In this document: piece after piece, positions 55,672 to 64,000 of the stretch | Numbering within the stretch: the stretch's first letter is position 1 | Layout of the letters: every line of letters starts with the position of its first letter | Assembly: GCF_002082565.1 (NCBI RefSeq) | Contig: NZ_CP020562.1 | Location: 1,426,001 to 1,490,000, forward strand | Direction: 5' to 3' | Source of the DNA: Halomonas sp. GT | GTDB lineage: Bacteria; Pseudomonadota; Gammaproteobacteria; Pseudomonadales; Halomonadaceae | DNA: 64,000 nucleotides | Position numbers and translations under genes: made by a program | The notes under the pieces: generated by a model | What the model was told of the DNA's origin: nothing | The model's database searches: none | The model's input: the letters and a program-made list of their open reading frames with translations, nothing else

Positions 55672-56778
55672 TTAAGCCGCAGAGCGTGTCTCTGAAAGCA
55701 TCAATGCTGCTCCGCTTTCATCAAATAGGTGCACATGCTCAATGTCAGGCACCAGGGATACTTTTTGGCCTGCTTTCCACTGGCTAGGGGCTTCGCTACG
55801 GTGAATAAGCAGTGTATCGCCCTCTTTTGGTTCTAGGTAGACATAGACCTCATTACCCAGATACTCGACATTGAAAATTTCAAAGCAGTTATCGCCCCTG
55901 GGGGCTTCTAAACGTAGGTGCTCGGGGCGTATGCCTAAGGTAAGCGAGCTGCCCGTGGGATAGGCATCTGCGGCTTGGGGGAGCGCGACTTCTCCCAATC
56001 CTTTTGCAGTCACCCGGCAACCATCTTTTGAACCGCTGGCAAGCTCCGCGGGCATAAAATTCATCGTCGGTGAACCGATAAAACCGGCGACAAACTTGGT
56101 GGCTGGGCGTTGATAAAGCTCATGTGGGCTGCCAACTTGCTCGATATGGCCGCCTTTTAGCACCACGATTTTATCTGCCAAGGTCATCGCTTCGACTTGG
56201 TCGTGGGTCACATAAATCATCGTAGAGCCCAGGCGATTGTGCAGCCTGGCGATCTCGTTGCGCATTTGTACTCGCAGCGACGCATCCAGGTTGGAAAGTG
56301 GCTCATCAAAAAGCAGAATGCGAGGTTCTCGGGCCATCGCACGGCCCATTGCAACACGCTGGCGCTGACCGCCCGACAGTGCTTTCGGCTTGCGGTGCAA
56401 TAGGTCCTCAAGCTGCAAAATTTTAGCGGTACTCATTACCCGTTCATGAACCGTCTCTTTGTCCGTTTTGGCAAGCTTCAAGCCAAAGGCCATGTTGTCA
56501 TAAACAGTCATGTGTGGATAAAGAGCATACGACTGGAACACCATGCCCACACCACGTTCACGTGGGGGAAGGTCATTAACTAACGTATCACCAATGTTTA
56601 AGTCACCGTCGGTGATTGACTCAAGACCCGCGATAAGGCGCAGCAGTGTGGATTTGCCACAGCCGGATGGGCCAACAAAGACGACAAATTCACCATCGCC
56701 AATGGTCAGGTCAACGTCTTTAATAATGTGATCGCGACCAAATACTTTGTTGATCTTTTCAAGCGTAACACTTGCCAT
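55672..56778 (-). CDS. Sugar ABC transporter ATP-binding protein, MalK/UgpC/AglK type
   Basis: A 368-residue ATPase that powers the alpha-glucoside importer from the cytoplasmic face. Walker A is GPSGCGKSTLLRL (residues 36-48), the Q-loop lies in VFQSYALYPHMTV, the signature is LSGGQRQRVAMGRAMA (near 134), Walker B is RILLFDEPLSNLDASLR, and the switch His is in MIYVTHDQVEAMTLAD. The C-terminal TOBE/MalK regulatory domain (about 240-368) contains LGIRPEHLRLE. The length is typical of MalK-type subunits. It is the last gene of the operon, 92 bp downstream of the alpha-glucosidase. Confidence 0.93.
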   Translation of the reverse strand: MASVTLEKINKVFGRDHIIKDVDLTIGDGEFVVFVGPSGCGKSTLLRLIAGLESITDGDLNIGDTLVNDLPPRERGVGMVFQSYALYPHMTVYDNMAFGLKLAKTDKETVHERVMSTAKILQLEDLLHRKPKALSGGQRQRVAMGRAMAREPRILLFDEPLSNLDASLRVQMRNEIARLHNRLGSTMIYVTHDQVEAMTLADKIVVLKGGHIEQVGSPHELYQRPATKFVAGFIGSPTMNFMPAELASGSKDGCRVTAKGLGEVALPQAADAYPTGSSLTLGIRPEHLRLEAPRGDNCFEIFNVEYLGNEVYVYLEPKEGDTLLIHRSEAPSQWKAGQKVSLVPDIEHVHLFDESGAALMLSETRSAA

Positions 56779-56870
56779 GGTTAGCTCCTTGTCGGCCTCA
56801 ATGCTGCATTCCTCGTATCGGGCCGACTATCGTTATTGAATGTTGTTATTGAGTATTGCCATTGATTTGA

Positions 56871-58487
56871 CTAAGCAACGTGCATGAAAGCGGCTTGATA
56901 GGCAGGCAGCGTCAGCACATTGTTTTTACGTGCCGCAGTGAAGCCGTGTCCTTCCAGGTCACCAATGACGTCTAAGGGGAGAGCAGTTTGCAGCTCATTC
57001 CCCGTCAGGTTAAAGACACACAGCACTTTCTCTTGGTCATTTTGACGAATAAAGCCCAACAGCTCCTCGCCAACTTCAATAAGCTGTAAATCACCGTCGA
57101 ACAGCGCGGAGTGCGCTTGGCGGAAAGCCAACATGCGACGCACACCGTTAAGCGTTGAGTACGAGTCTGTTTGCTGTCGGCTAACCGCCAATGGCAGGTG
57201 GCGTTTTTCTACGGGTAGCCATGGTTCAATGGCCGAGAAGCCTGCCTGGGGGCCATCTGTCCATGGCATCGGCGTGCGGCACCCGTCTCGGCCTTTAAAC
57301 TCTGGCCAGAGCACTTTGCCGTAAGGGTCTTGAATGCGCTCGAAGGGCACGTCGGCTTCAGGAAGCCCTAACTCTTCCCCCTGATAAAGGCAGACGCTGC
57401 CGCGTAGGGAAAACAGCATGGCGAGCATCACTTTAGGATAAGCAATGGGATCTTCTTCAGCGCCCCAGCGCGATGCGCTGCGTTCAACATCATGGTTGGA
57501 TGTTGCCCAGCAGGGCCAAGCGTCGCCCGCTAAGTGCTGAAAGCGCTCAATAACATGACGAATATAGCTAGCGGACCGTGGCTTATTGAGCAAGTCAAAG
57601 GTGTAAGCCATATGCAGTTTGTCACCGCCTGCGGTGTACTCCGCCATGCGCTCAAGTGGGTTGTCATCGCCGATTTCACCCACGGTCGTAGTACCGGGGT
57701 ACTCATCCATCAAGGCGCGTAAGTCTTTCAAGAAATCTACGTTTTCAGGGCGACTAATATCGTAGACATGGCGCTGCCACGTGTAGGGGTTAGCCTCTGG
57801 AGCGCCTAGAGTCTTGGATTCGCCTTTTGGCACCGGTGGATTGTCGCGCAGCTCAGCGTCGTGGAAGTAAAAGTTGACGGTATCAAGACGGAAACCATCA
57901 ACGCCAAGGTCCAGCCAAAAGCGCATGTTATCCAGCTGCGCCTGACGGGCTTCCGGGTTGTGGAAGTTGACATCCGGTTGGCTGGTCAAAAAGTTGTGCA
58001 GATAATACTGCTGGCGGCGTGAATCAAAGGTCCAGGCAGGGCCGCCAAAAATAGATAGCCAGTTATTAGGGGGTGTGCCATCGGGCTTAGGGTCTGCCCA
58101 TACAAACCAATCGGCTTTGGGGTTGGTACGATTCTGGCGGCTCTCTTTAAACCAAGCGTGCTGCTCAGAGGTGTGGCTGATGACTTGATCAATCATCACT
58201 TTTAGCCCAAGTGAATGGGCCTTGCCGAGCAGCGCCTTGAAATCATCCAGGGTGCCAAACATCGGATCAACGTCACGGTAGTCGCTGACGTCATACCCGA
58301 AATCCAACATGGGAGACGTGAAGAAAGGCGACAGCCAGACACCGTCAACATTCAAAGAAGCGACGTAATCCAGCTTTTCGGTAATGCCTTTCAGGTCACC
58401 AATACCGTCGCCACGGCTGTCTAGAAAGCTGCGGGGGTAAATTTGATAGATAACGCCGCCGCGCCACCAGGTCAGATTGTCTTGCAT
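56871..58487 (-). CDS. aglA: Alpha-glucosidase, glycoside hydrolase family 13 (subfamily 23-like)
   Basis: A 538-residue cytosolic enzyme that releases glucose from short alpha-glucosides such as maltose or sucrose. The start at 58487 is chosen because AAGGAT lies seven bases upstream and the product begins MQDNLTWWRGGVIYQIYPRS, the family start; the open frame extends 18 codons upstream without a site. Catalytic residues in the GH13 barrel are Asp202 (DGFRLDTVNFY, nucleophile), Glu271 (TVGEIGDD, acid/base) and Asp333 (ATSNHDVERSASR). As I recall, this numbering and length equal those of Halomonas HaG, an enzyme known for transglucosylation and activation by monovalent cations. There is no signal peptide, so substrate must be imported by the ABC system of this operon. 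Confidence 0.95.
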   Translation of the reverse strand: MQDNLTWWRGGVIYQIYPRSFLDSRGDGIGDLKGITEKLDYVASLNVDGVWLSPFFTSPMLDFGYDVSDYRDVDPMFGTLDDFKALLGKAHSLGLKVMIDQVISHTSEQHAWFKESRQNRTNPKADWFVWADPKPDGTPPNNWLSIFGGPAWTFDSRRQQYYLHNFLTSQPDVNFHNPEARQAQLDNMRFWLDLGVDGFRLDTVNFYFHDAELRDNPPVPKGESKTLGAPEANPYTWQRHVYDISRPENVDFLKDLRALMDEYPGTTTVGEIGDDNPLERMAEYTAGGDKLHMAYTFDLLNKPRSASYIRHVIERFQHLAGDAWPCWATSNHDVERSASRWGAEEDPIAYPKVMLAMLFSLRGSVCLYQGEELGLPEADVPFERIQDPYGKVLWPEFKGRDGCRTPMPWTDGPQAGFSAIEPWLPVEKRHLPLAVSRQQTDSYSTLNGVRRMLAFRQAHSALFDGDLQLIEVGEELLGFIRQNDQEKVLCVFNLTGNELQTALPLDVIGDLEGHGFTAARKNNVLTLPAYQAAFMHVA

Positions 58488-58524
58488 GAATAAATCCTTA
58501 ATAAAACGTAAATAGCACCCACGC

Positions 58525-59367
58525 TTAGCCTTTAACTGCACCTGCAGTTAAGCCTGAAACAATGCGACGTTGGAAAATGATGACCAGGATAACCAGTGGC
58601 ACGGTGACGACGACCGACGCGGCCATAATTGGCCCCCAGGGAAGCTCGTAGGCGCTACCACCTGACAACAGTGCAATGGCAACAGGCACGGTGCGCTGGG
58701 CATCAGTGAGTGTGAAGGTTAAGGCGAACAGGAACTCATTCCACGCAGCAATAAAGGCAAGCAGGCCAGTCGTGGCCATGGCAGGCCACATCAGCGGTAG
58801 GAAAACTTTAGTAATCGTAATCCAGGGCGTAGCGCCATCCATGATGGCGGCTTCTTCCAACTCCATGGGCAGTTCTTTCATGAAGGTGGTAAGTACCCAC
58901 ACTGTGAAGGGCAGCGTGAAAATGGTGTAGCTCAGAATGAGGCCAGCGGGATTGTTGTAGAGATTTAGTGCGCGAATCACCTCAAACAAGCCTGAGAGCA
59001 CCGCGACTTGAGGAAACATGGAAACCCCAAGAATAACCAGCATGACAGTAGAGCGACCACGAAAGCGAACCCGGCCCAGCGCGTAAGAGGCGGTGATACC
59101 CAGTAGAAGCGCGATGAAAACAACGCTAAACGCTACGACTACCGAGTTAAAAATCGCACGTATAAAGCTCGACTGGCTAAAAATCTGCGCATAGTTGTCC
59201 AGGTTCCAGTTTGAGGGCCAAAGTTCAACTCGGAAAAGCTCGCTGGAAGGTTTAAGTGAGGTAATGACCGCGTAATAAAACGGGAAAACGGCATACACCA
59301 TAATCAGCGCAATTAAGGCCCAAAAGCCGACGCGCTTGGCAATTTTGGCTAACTGACGTTGGTTCAT
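58525..59367 (-). CDS. Sugar ABC transporter permease, MalG/AglG type
   Basis: A 280-residue inner-membrane permease with six hydrophobic segments, beginning with residues about 12-32 (GFWALIALIMVYAVFPFYYA). The EAA loop that contacts the ATPase is ELEEAAIMDGATPWITITKV followed by FLPLMWPAM (near 185-210). The C-terminal segment is followed by RRIVSGLTAGAVKG, a tail typical of the MalG family. The start overlaps the malF-type stop by one base (TGATG), and the alpha-glucosidase start lies 37 bp downstream. It pairs with the other permease to form the membrane channel of the importer. Confidence 0.93.
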   Translation of the reverse strand: MNQRQLAKIAKRVGFWALIALIMVYAVFPFYYAVITSLKPSSELFRVELWPSNWNLDNYAQIFSQSSFIRAIFNSVVVAFSVVFIALLLGITASYALGRVRFRGRSTVMLVILGVSMFPQVAVLSGLFEVIRALNLYNNPAGLILSYTIFTLPFTVWVLTTFMKELPMELEEAAIMDGATPWITITKVFLPLMWPAMATTGLLAFIAAWNEFLFALTFTLTDAQRTVPVAIALLSGGSAYELPWGPIMAASVVVTVPLVILVIIFQRRIVSGLTAGAVKG

Positions 59368-60353
59368 CAGTCACCTCCTAGTTGTATTTTGTTGCGGCCT
59401 AAATAGAGGTAAGCAACGGTGGCCAGGGCAATAATCAAGAACAACAGCGTAGAGGCGGCACTACCGTAACCAACATCCTGGAACTCAACCAATTGTTGAC
59501 GCGCATAGACTGACATCGACATCGTGCTGGTCGAGTTAGAAGTCAGTACGTAGATCACGTCGAACACCCGCAGGGCATCTAGAAGGCGGAAAATAACCGC
59601 TACCATCAAAGCCGGCGTAATCAGCGGCAGAGTAACTTTGAAGAACACACGCACGGGATGAATGCCGTCTACTTCTGCAGCTTCGTAACAATCTTTTGGC
59701 AACATTTGCAGGGCGGCTAATACCAACAGGGCGACAAACGGAATTGTTTTCCAGACATCAACCATGATGACGGCCCACATGGAGTAAGTAGCGCTAGCCG
59801 TCCAGGCAATAGGATTGTCGATAATCCCAACCGTCATTAGCAGGTGGTTGATGATGCCGAACTGATCGTTGAGCATCCACGCCCACATTTGGGCGGAAAC
59901 GATGGTGGGGATTGCCCACGGAATCAGCACCGCTGCGCGAACAATCGTCCGGCCCTTAAACTCCGCATTTAGAATCAGCGCCACAATGACACCGAAAATG
60001 ACTTCTAAAGAGACAGATACCACCGAAAAATAAACAGTGTTCCAAACAGAACGCCACCAGATAGGGTCGGCAAGAACCCCGAACCAACGGCCATTGTCAT
60101 AGACGAGATAGTTTTCAAACCCGATTAGATTAGCCGCACCTAGGTCCGACAGTGAGGCATCTGTAAAGCTTAGAAAAAATGTTCGCATTAACGGCCAGCC
60201 AGCAACCAGCGTTAATGCAATCAGCATGGGAGCCAAGAACAGCCAAGCCGCTTTGACCCGCTGACGGCGTACTTTAGTGCCGCGATGCCGACGCGCTGGC
60301 GCTGCGGCTGAGCGCGCCTCCAGGGGCGCGCTGTTGTTAGAAGAGGTCGACAT
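59367..60353 (-). CDS. Sugar ABC transporter permease, MalF/AglF type
   Basis: A 328-residue inner-membrane permease. A basic cytoplasmic N terminus (ARRHRGTKVRRQRVKAAW) precedes the first of six membrane segments (LFLAPMLIALTLVAGWPLM). The EAA loop is CYEAAEVDGIHPVRVFFKV followed by TLPLITPAL (near 228-250). The gene lies 14 bp after the binding-protein gene and overlaps the next permease by one base, consistent with one transcript. It lacks the large periplasmic P2 loop of E. coli MalF, as is usual in the AglF/UgpA-like group. Confidence 0.93.
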   Translation of the reverse strand: MSTSSNNSAPLEARSAAAPARRHRGTKVRRQRVKAAWLFLAPMLIALTLVAGWPLMRTFFLSFTDASLSDLGAANLIGFENYLVYDNGRWFGVLADPIWWRSVWNTVYFSVVSVSLEVIFGVIVALILNAEFKGRTIVRAAVLIPWAIPTIVSAQMWAWMLNDQFGIINHLLMTVGIIDNPIAWTASATYSMWAVIMVDVWKTIPFVALLVLAALQMLPKDCYEAAEVDGIHPVRVFFKVTLPLITPALMVAVIFRLLDALRVFDVIYVLTSNSTSTMSMSVYARQQLVEFQDVGYGSAASTLLFLIIALATVAYLYLGRNKIQLGGD

Positions 60354-60367
60354 AGGTGTCTCCGCGG

Positions 60368-61639
60368 TTACCAGTTGCGACGCTTCAGGCGGAGTAGATC
60401 GCCTTCGAGGTCAGCGACGGCGTCAGCGCCAGTTTTAGTGCCTGAAAGCACATCATGTGAGGTGCTGAAGAAGGCGTTGCTGACACGGCCATAGGCATCC
60501 CCAGTAGGTGCTGACGGACGGGCGACGGCGTTGGTGAAGGTGTCGTAAAGGGTGCCGAAGAAAGGTACGGCTTCCAGTACTTCTTCATCTTGGTAAAGCG
60601 CATCGATGGTGGGGTTGTAGGAAGCTTGGATAGCACGACGCTTTTGCTCTTCTTCACCGGCCAAGAAAGCGACCAGATCAGCGGCAAGCTCGGGATGTTC
60701 GCTATAGCGGGATACCGCTAAGTTCCAACCGCCTAAACCGGCTGCACTTTGCCCGTCCTCTCCACCTGCGGGTAATTGGGTGACGCCGACGTTGCCACGT
60801 ACATCACTATCCTCGCTTTGAGCCAGTGACCATGCGTATGGCCAGTTACGCATAAACACGGCATTCCCACCCTGGAAGACGCCACGGGCTTCTTCTTCGG
60901 TGTAATTCAGCACGCCCTCTGGAGAGATATCGCCAATCCATGAAGCTGCTAAATCTAGCGCTTCAGCAGCTTTCTCGTTATTAATGGTTACTTCGCCATT
61001 CTGATCTACCACGGTACCGCCACCGAAGCTTGAAACCCACTCCAGTGCATTGACAGTAAGTCCTTCATAAGCACGACCCTGGAAAACAAAACCCTGCATC
61101 CGATCATTGCCTTCTGCGCGCTCGGCATCTTTGATATCACGCGCGATGTCGGTCAGTTCTTGCCACGTAGTAGGTACGTCATGGCCATGTTTCTCCAGCA
61201 AGTCCTCGCGGTAATACAGAACACCTGCATCGGTAAACCAGGGCATCGCAACTAGGCGGCCATCGATAGTGTTGTTAGTGACAATGGTGTCGAAGTGACC
61301 TGCGGCAGCGTCTTCCCCGAGTACTTCGCTTAGATCGAGCAGGTGATTAGCAAGTAGGCCAGGCCAGACAACATCGATCTGCATGACATCAATGTCGCTA
61401 GAATTGGCGGACAAAATTTGTTGGTAGAGTGACAAGCGTTCAGTAGATGAGTTTGGCGTTGAAACCACATCGACACTGTGCCCAGTCTTCTCTTCCCAGG
61501 CGCTTACACCTTCTTGGCAAAGGGTAAGCTCCGCACCAACAGCTCCACAAGAAATGGTTAACTCAGCCGCTTGGGCAGAGCCTGTGGCGCTAGCGATACT
61601 AGCTAAAGCAATGGCAGAAGTGAGTAATGTCTTTTTCAT
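60368..61639 (-). CDS. Periplasmic alpha-glucoside-binding protein, MalE/AglE type
   Basis: A 423-residue extracellular solute-binding protein (family 1). Residues 1-24 form a Sec signal peptide (KKTLLTSAIALASIASATGS, cleavage after AQA). The mature protein shows the family landmarks WEEKTGHSVDVVSTPNSS, DVMQIDVVWPGLLA, PWFTDAGVLYYREDLLEKHG, GGNAVFMRNWPYAW and GGWNLAVSRYSEHPELA. No lipobox is present, so it should be free in the periplasm. It is the first gene of the operon, and its upstream region holds LacI-type palindromes shared with the divergent porin gene. Substrate preference for alpha-glucosides is inferred from the downstream alpha-glucosidase. Confidence 0.93.
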   Translation of the reverse strand: MKKTLLTSAIALASIASATGSAQAAELTISCGAVGAELTLCQEGVSAWEEKTGHSVDVVSTPNSSTERLSLYQQILSANSSDIDVMQIDVVWPGLLANHLLDLSEVLGEDAAAGHFDTIVTNNTIDGRLVAMPWFTDAGVLYYREDLLEKHGHDVPTTWQELTDIARDIKDAERAEGNDRMQGFVFQGRAYEGLTVNALEWVSSFGGGTVVDQNGEVTINNEKAAEALDLAASWIGDISPEGVLNYTEEEARGVFQGGNAVFMRNWPYAWSLAQSEDSDVRGNVGVTQLPAGGEDGQSAAGLGGWNLAVSRYSEHPELAADLVAFLAGEEEQKRRAIQASYNPTIDALYQDEEVLEAVPFFGTLYDTFTNAVARPSAPTGDAYGRVSNAFFSTSHDVLSGTKTGADAVADLEGDLLRLKRRNW

Positions 61640-61682
61640 AGGGCGTTCCTCGGCGTTTATTGTTGTGGGTAATGGCTGTTAA

Positions 61683-61699
61683 AAGCGCTTGCAGCGCTT
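61683..61699. promoter_or_regulatory. 17-bp inverted repeat upstream of the binding-protein gene
   Basis: AAGCGCTTGCAGCGCTT has 7-bp arms around a three-base centre. It is next to the LacI-type site at 61701 and could be an operator of the same or another repressor. Confidence 0.45.
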
Positions 61700-61700
61700 A

Positions 61701-61714
61701 CTTAAACGATTAAG
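61701..61714. promoter_or_regulatory. LacI-type operator, copy 1
   Basis: CTTAAACGATTAAG has 5-bp arms CTTAA/TTAAG around a central CG-containing core, as in LacI-family operators. It differs from copy 2 at one base and lies 62 bp before the binding-protein start. Confidence 0.6.
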
Positions 61715-61852
61715 TAAGGTGTCAGTTAGCCGTCTCCTCGTGACAAGTTCAATAGCGACTTTTGTCTAATGCCGGTGCATTACTTTTTTCTAACCTAATG
61801 ATCAGTTTAGACATTGGTCGATAATTAGTAATTTCTTGTTGGTTTACTACCT

Positions 61853-61866
61853 CTTAATCGATTAAG
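61853..61866. promoter_or_regulatory. LacI-type operator, copy 2 (perfect)
   Basis: CTTAATCGATTAAG is a perfect 14-bp palindrome with the central CG typical of the LacI family. It lies 152 bp from copy 1, a spacing that would permit looping. Confidence 0.65.
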
Positions 61867-62164
61867 TTCTTTCTACCGTTATTTAGCGGGATAAAACGTA
61901 GTTGCTTTGCAACATAATCTTCTGAATTTGGTTCTCGGTACAGCGTTTAACGTGACTCAGTGGGAGAGTCGTTGGGCGTGTTGATAAGCGGGGCTATCCG
62001 TGCAGTAAAGCGCCAGACTGATGGCTTTGGCTCGAAGGAAGGTTTAAAGCAAAAGCTTACGTTTTCAAGAAAATCTCAAAAATAAAAGATTTAAAACCAA
62101 GTTTTTAAAGCGGCCTTTAATGCATGAGAAATAAGAAGATAGCTTTCAAAGGTACAGTCTTTAA

Positions 62165-63817
<1,653 letters not shown>

Positions 63818-63859
63818 AGCCGCTGCTCGCTAGTGAAAACTGTTTCTCCAATGCTGATT

Positions 63860-63884
63860 GCCCGCGACGTGTCGCGGGCTTTTT
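63860..63884 (+). terminator. Rho-independent terminator after the porin gene
   Basis: CCCGCGAC (63861-63868) pairs with GTCGCGGG (63871-63878), followed by C and TTTTT. It lies after the 13-bp repeat tract. Confidence 0.9.
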
Positions 63885-63917
63885 GTTATGTAAAAGCACT
63901 GATATCGGGAGGCGCTG

Positions 63918-64000
63918 ATGTCGTTACTCCAAGAAAAGCTAAAGGCACCGCCGTTGCCGCTTAGTGTGGTGGCCCGTCCACGTCTAAATGATCATTTCGC
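63918..64000 (+). CDS. MalT-like LuxR-family ATP-dependent regulator, 5' end only
   Basis: Only 27 complete codons are present. The product begins MSLLQEKLKAPPLP, then VVARPRLNDHF, the N-terminal pattern (KL.PP...VVRPRL) of large MalT-type STAND regulators. GGGAGG lies just upstream of the ATG at 63918. Its position next to maltose/alpha-glucoside genes supports a MalT-like role, but the ATPase, TPR and LuxR DNA-binding domains lie outside the window. Confidence 0.6.
   Translation, partial: MSLLQEKLKAPPLPLSVVARPRLNDHF

Overview
The window looks like a chromosomal segment of a halophilic gammaproteobacterium of the Halomonadaceae (Halomonas/Vreelandella type). The basis is gene content and family resemblance: an alpha-glucosidase whose catalytic residues fall at D202/E271/D333 in a 538-residue chain, as I recall for the Halomonas enzyme HaG, a FruB that fuses EIIA, HPr and EI, and Gammaproteobacteria-type central carbon genes. 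No tRNA, rRNA or CRISPR array was seen.

Layout. 1-8 kb: the end of glxR, a MOFRL-type glycerate 2-kinase and a GntR regulator (glyoxylate to glycerate), the aceE-aceF operon on the minus strand, then uraD (purine catabolism) divergent from a Tsx/OmpK-type nucleoside porin, with a perfect palindrome between them. 9-40 kb: an accessory block bounded by two 83-bp direct repeats (about 89% identical) that each contain a terminator. It holds a two-partner-secretion/contact-dependent-inhibition-like locus: a CdiB/TpsB transporter gene split by an IS3-family element, one 25.5-kb gene for an 8,491-residue TpsA/CdiA-like exoprotein, and a small membrane protein placed like an immunity protein. A frameshifted Rpn-family nuclease gene follows. 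40-42.4 kb: a small membrane protein, a HAD phosphatase, a glyoxalase-fold protein and a GFA-family protein. 42.5-54.4 kb: a carbohydrate cluster of pgi, fruBKA with divergent cra/fruR, mgsA-pyk, and gap. 54.4-64 kb: a LacI regulator, an alpha-glucoside ABC operon in the order binding protein, two permeases, alpha-glucosidase, ATPase (the order of Sinorhizobium aglEFGAK), a divergent LamB/ScrY-type porin, and the first codons of a MalT-like regulator.

How the parts fit. Imported fructose enters as fructose-1-phosphate (FruAB) and is phosphorylated by FruK. Alpha-glucosides cross the LamB-like porin and the ABC importer and are cut by the GH13 enzyme. Both routes feed Pgi, Gap and Pyk, and pyruvate dehydrogenase (AceEF) sits at the other end of the window. 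Inverted repeats in the promoter regions point to Cra (fruB/cra), a HexR-like factor (pgi, pyk/gap), a LacI-type factor (agl/porin) and a GntR-type factor (uraD/tsx).

The most unusual part is the CDI-like locus. The exoprotein is about 40% of the window. It carries 31 units of about 175-196 residues with a near-identical 1,113-bp higher-order repeat, and a separate 14-copy 81-bp repeat. Its dedicated outer-membrane transporter is interrupted by an IS, and excision of the IS plus one 3-bp target duplication would restore the reading frame exactly.
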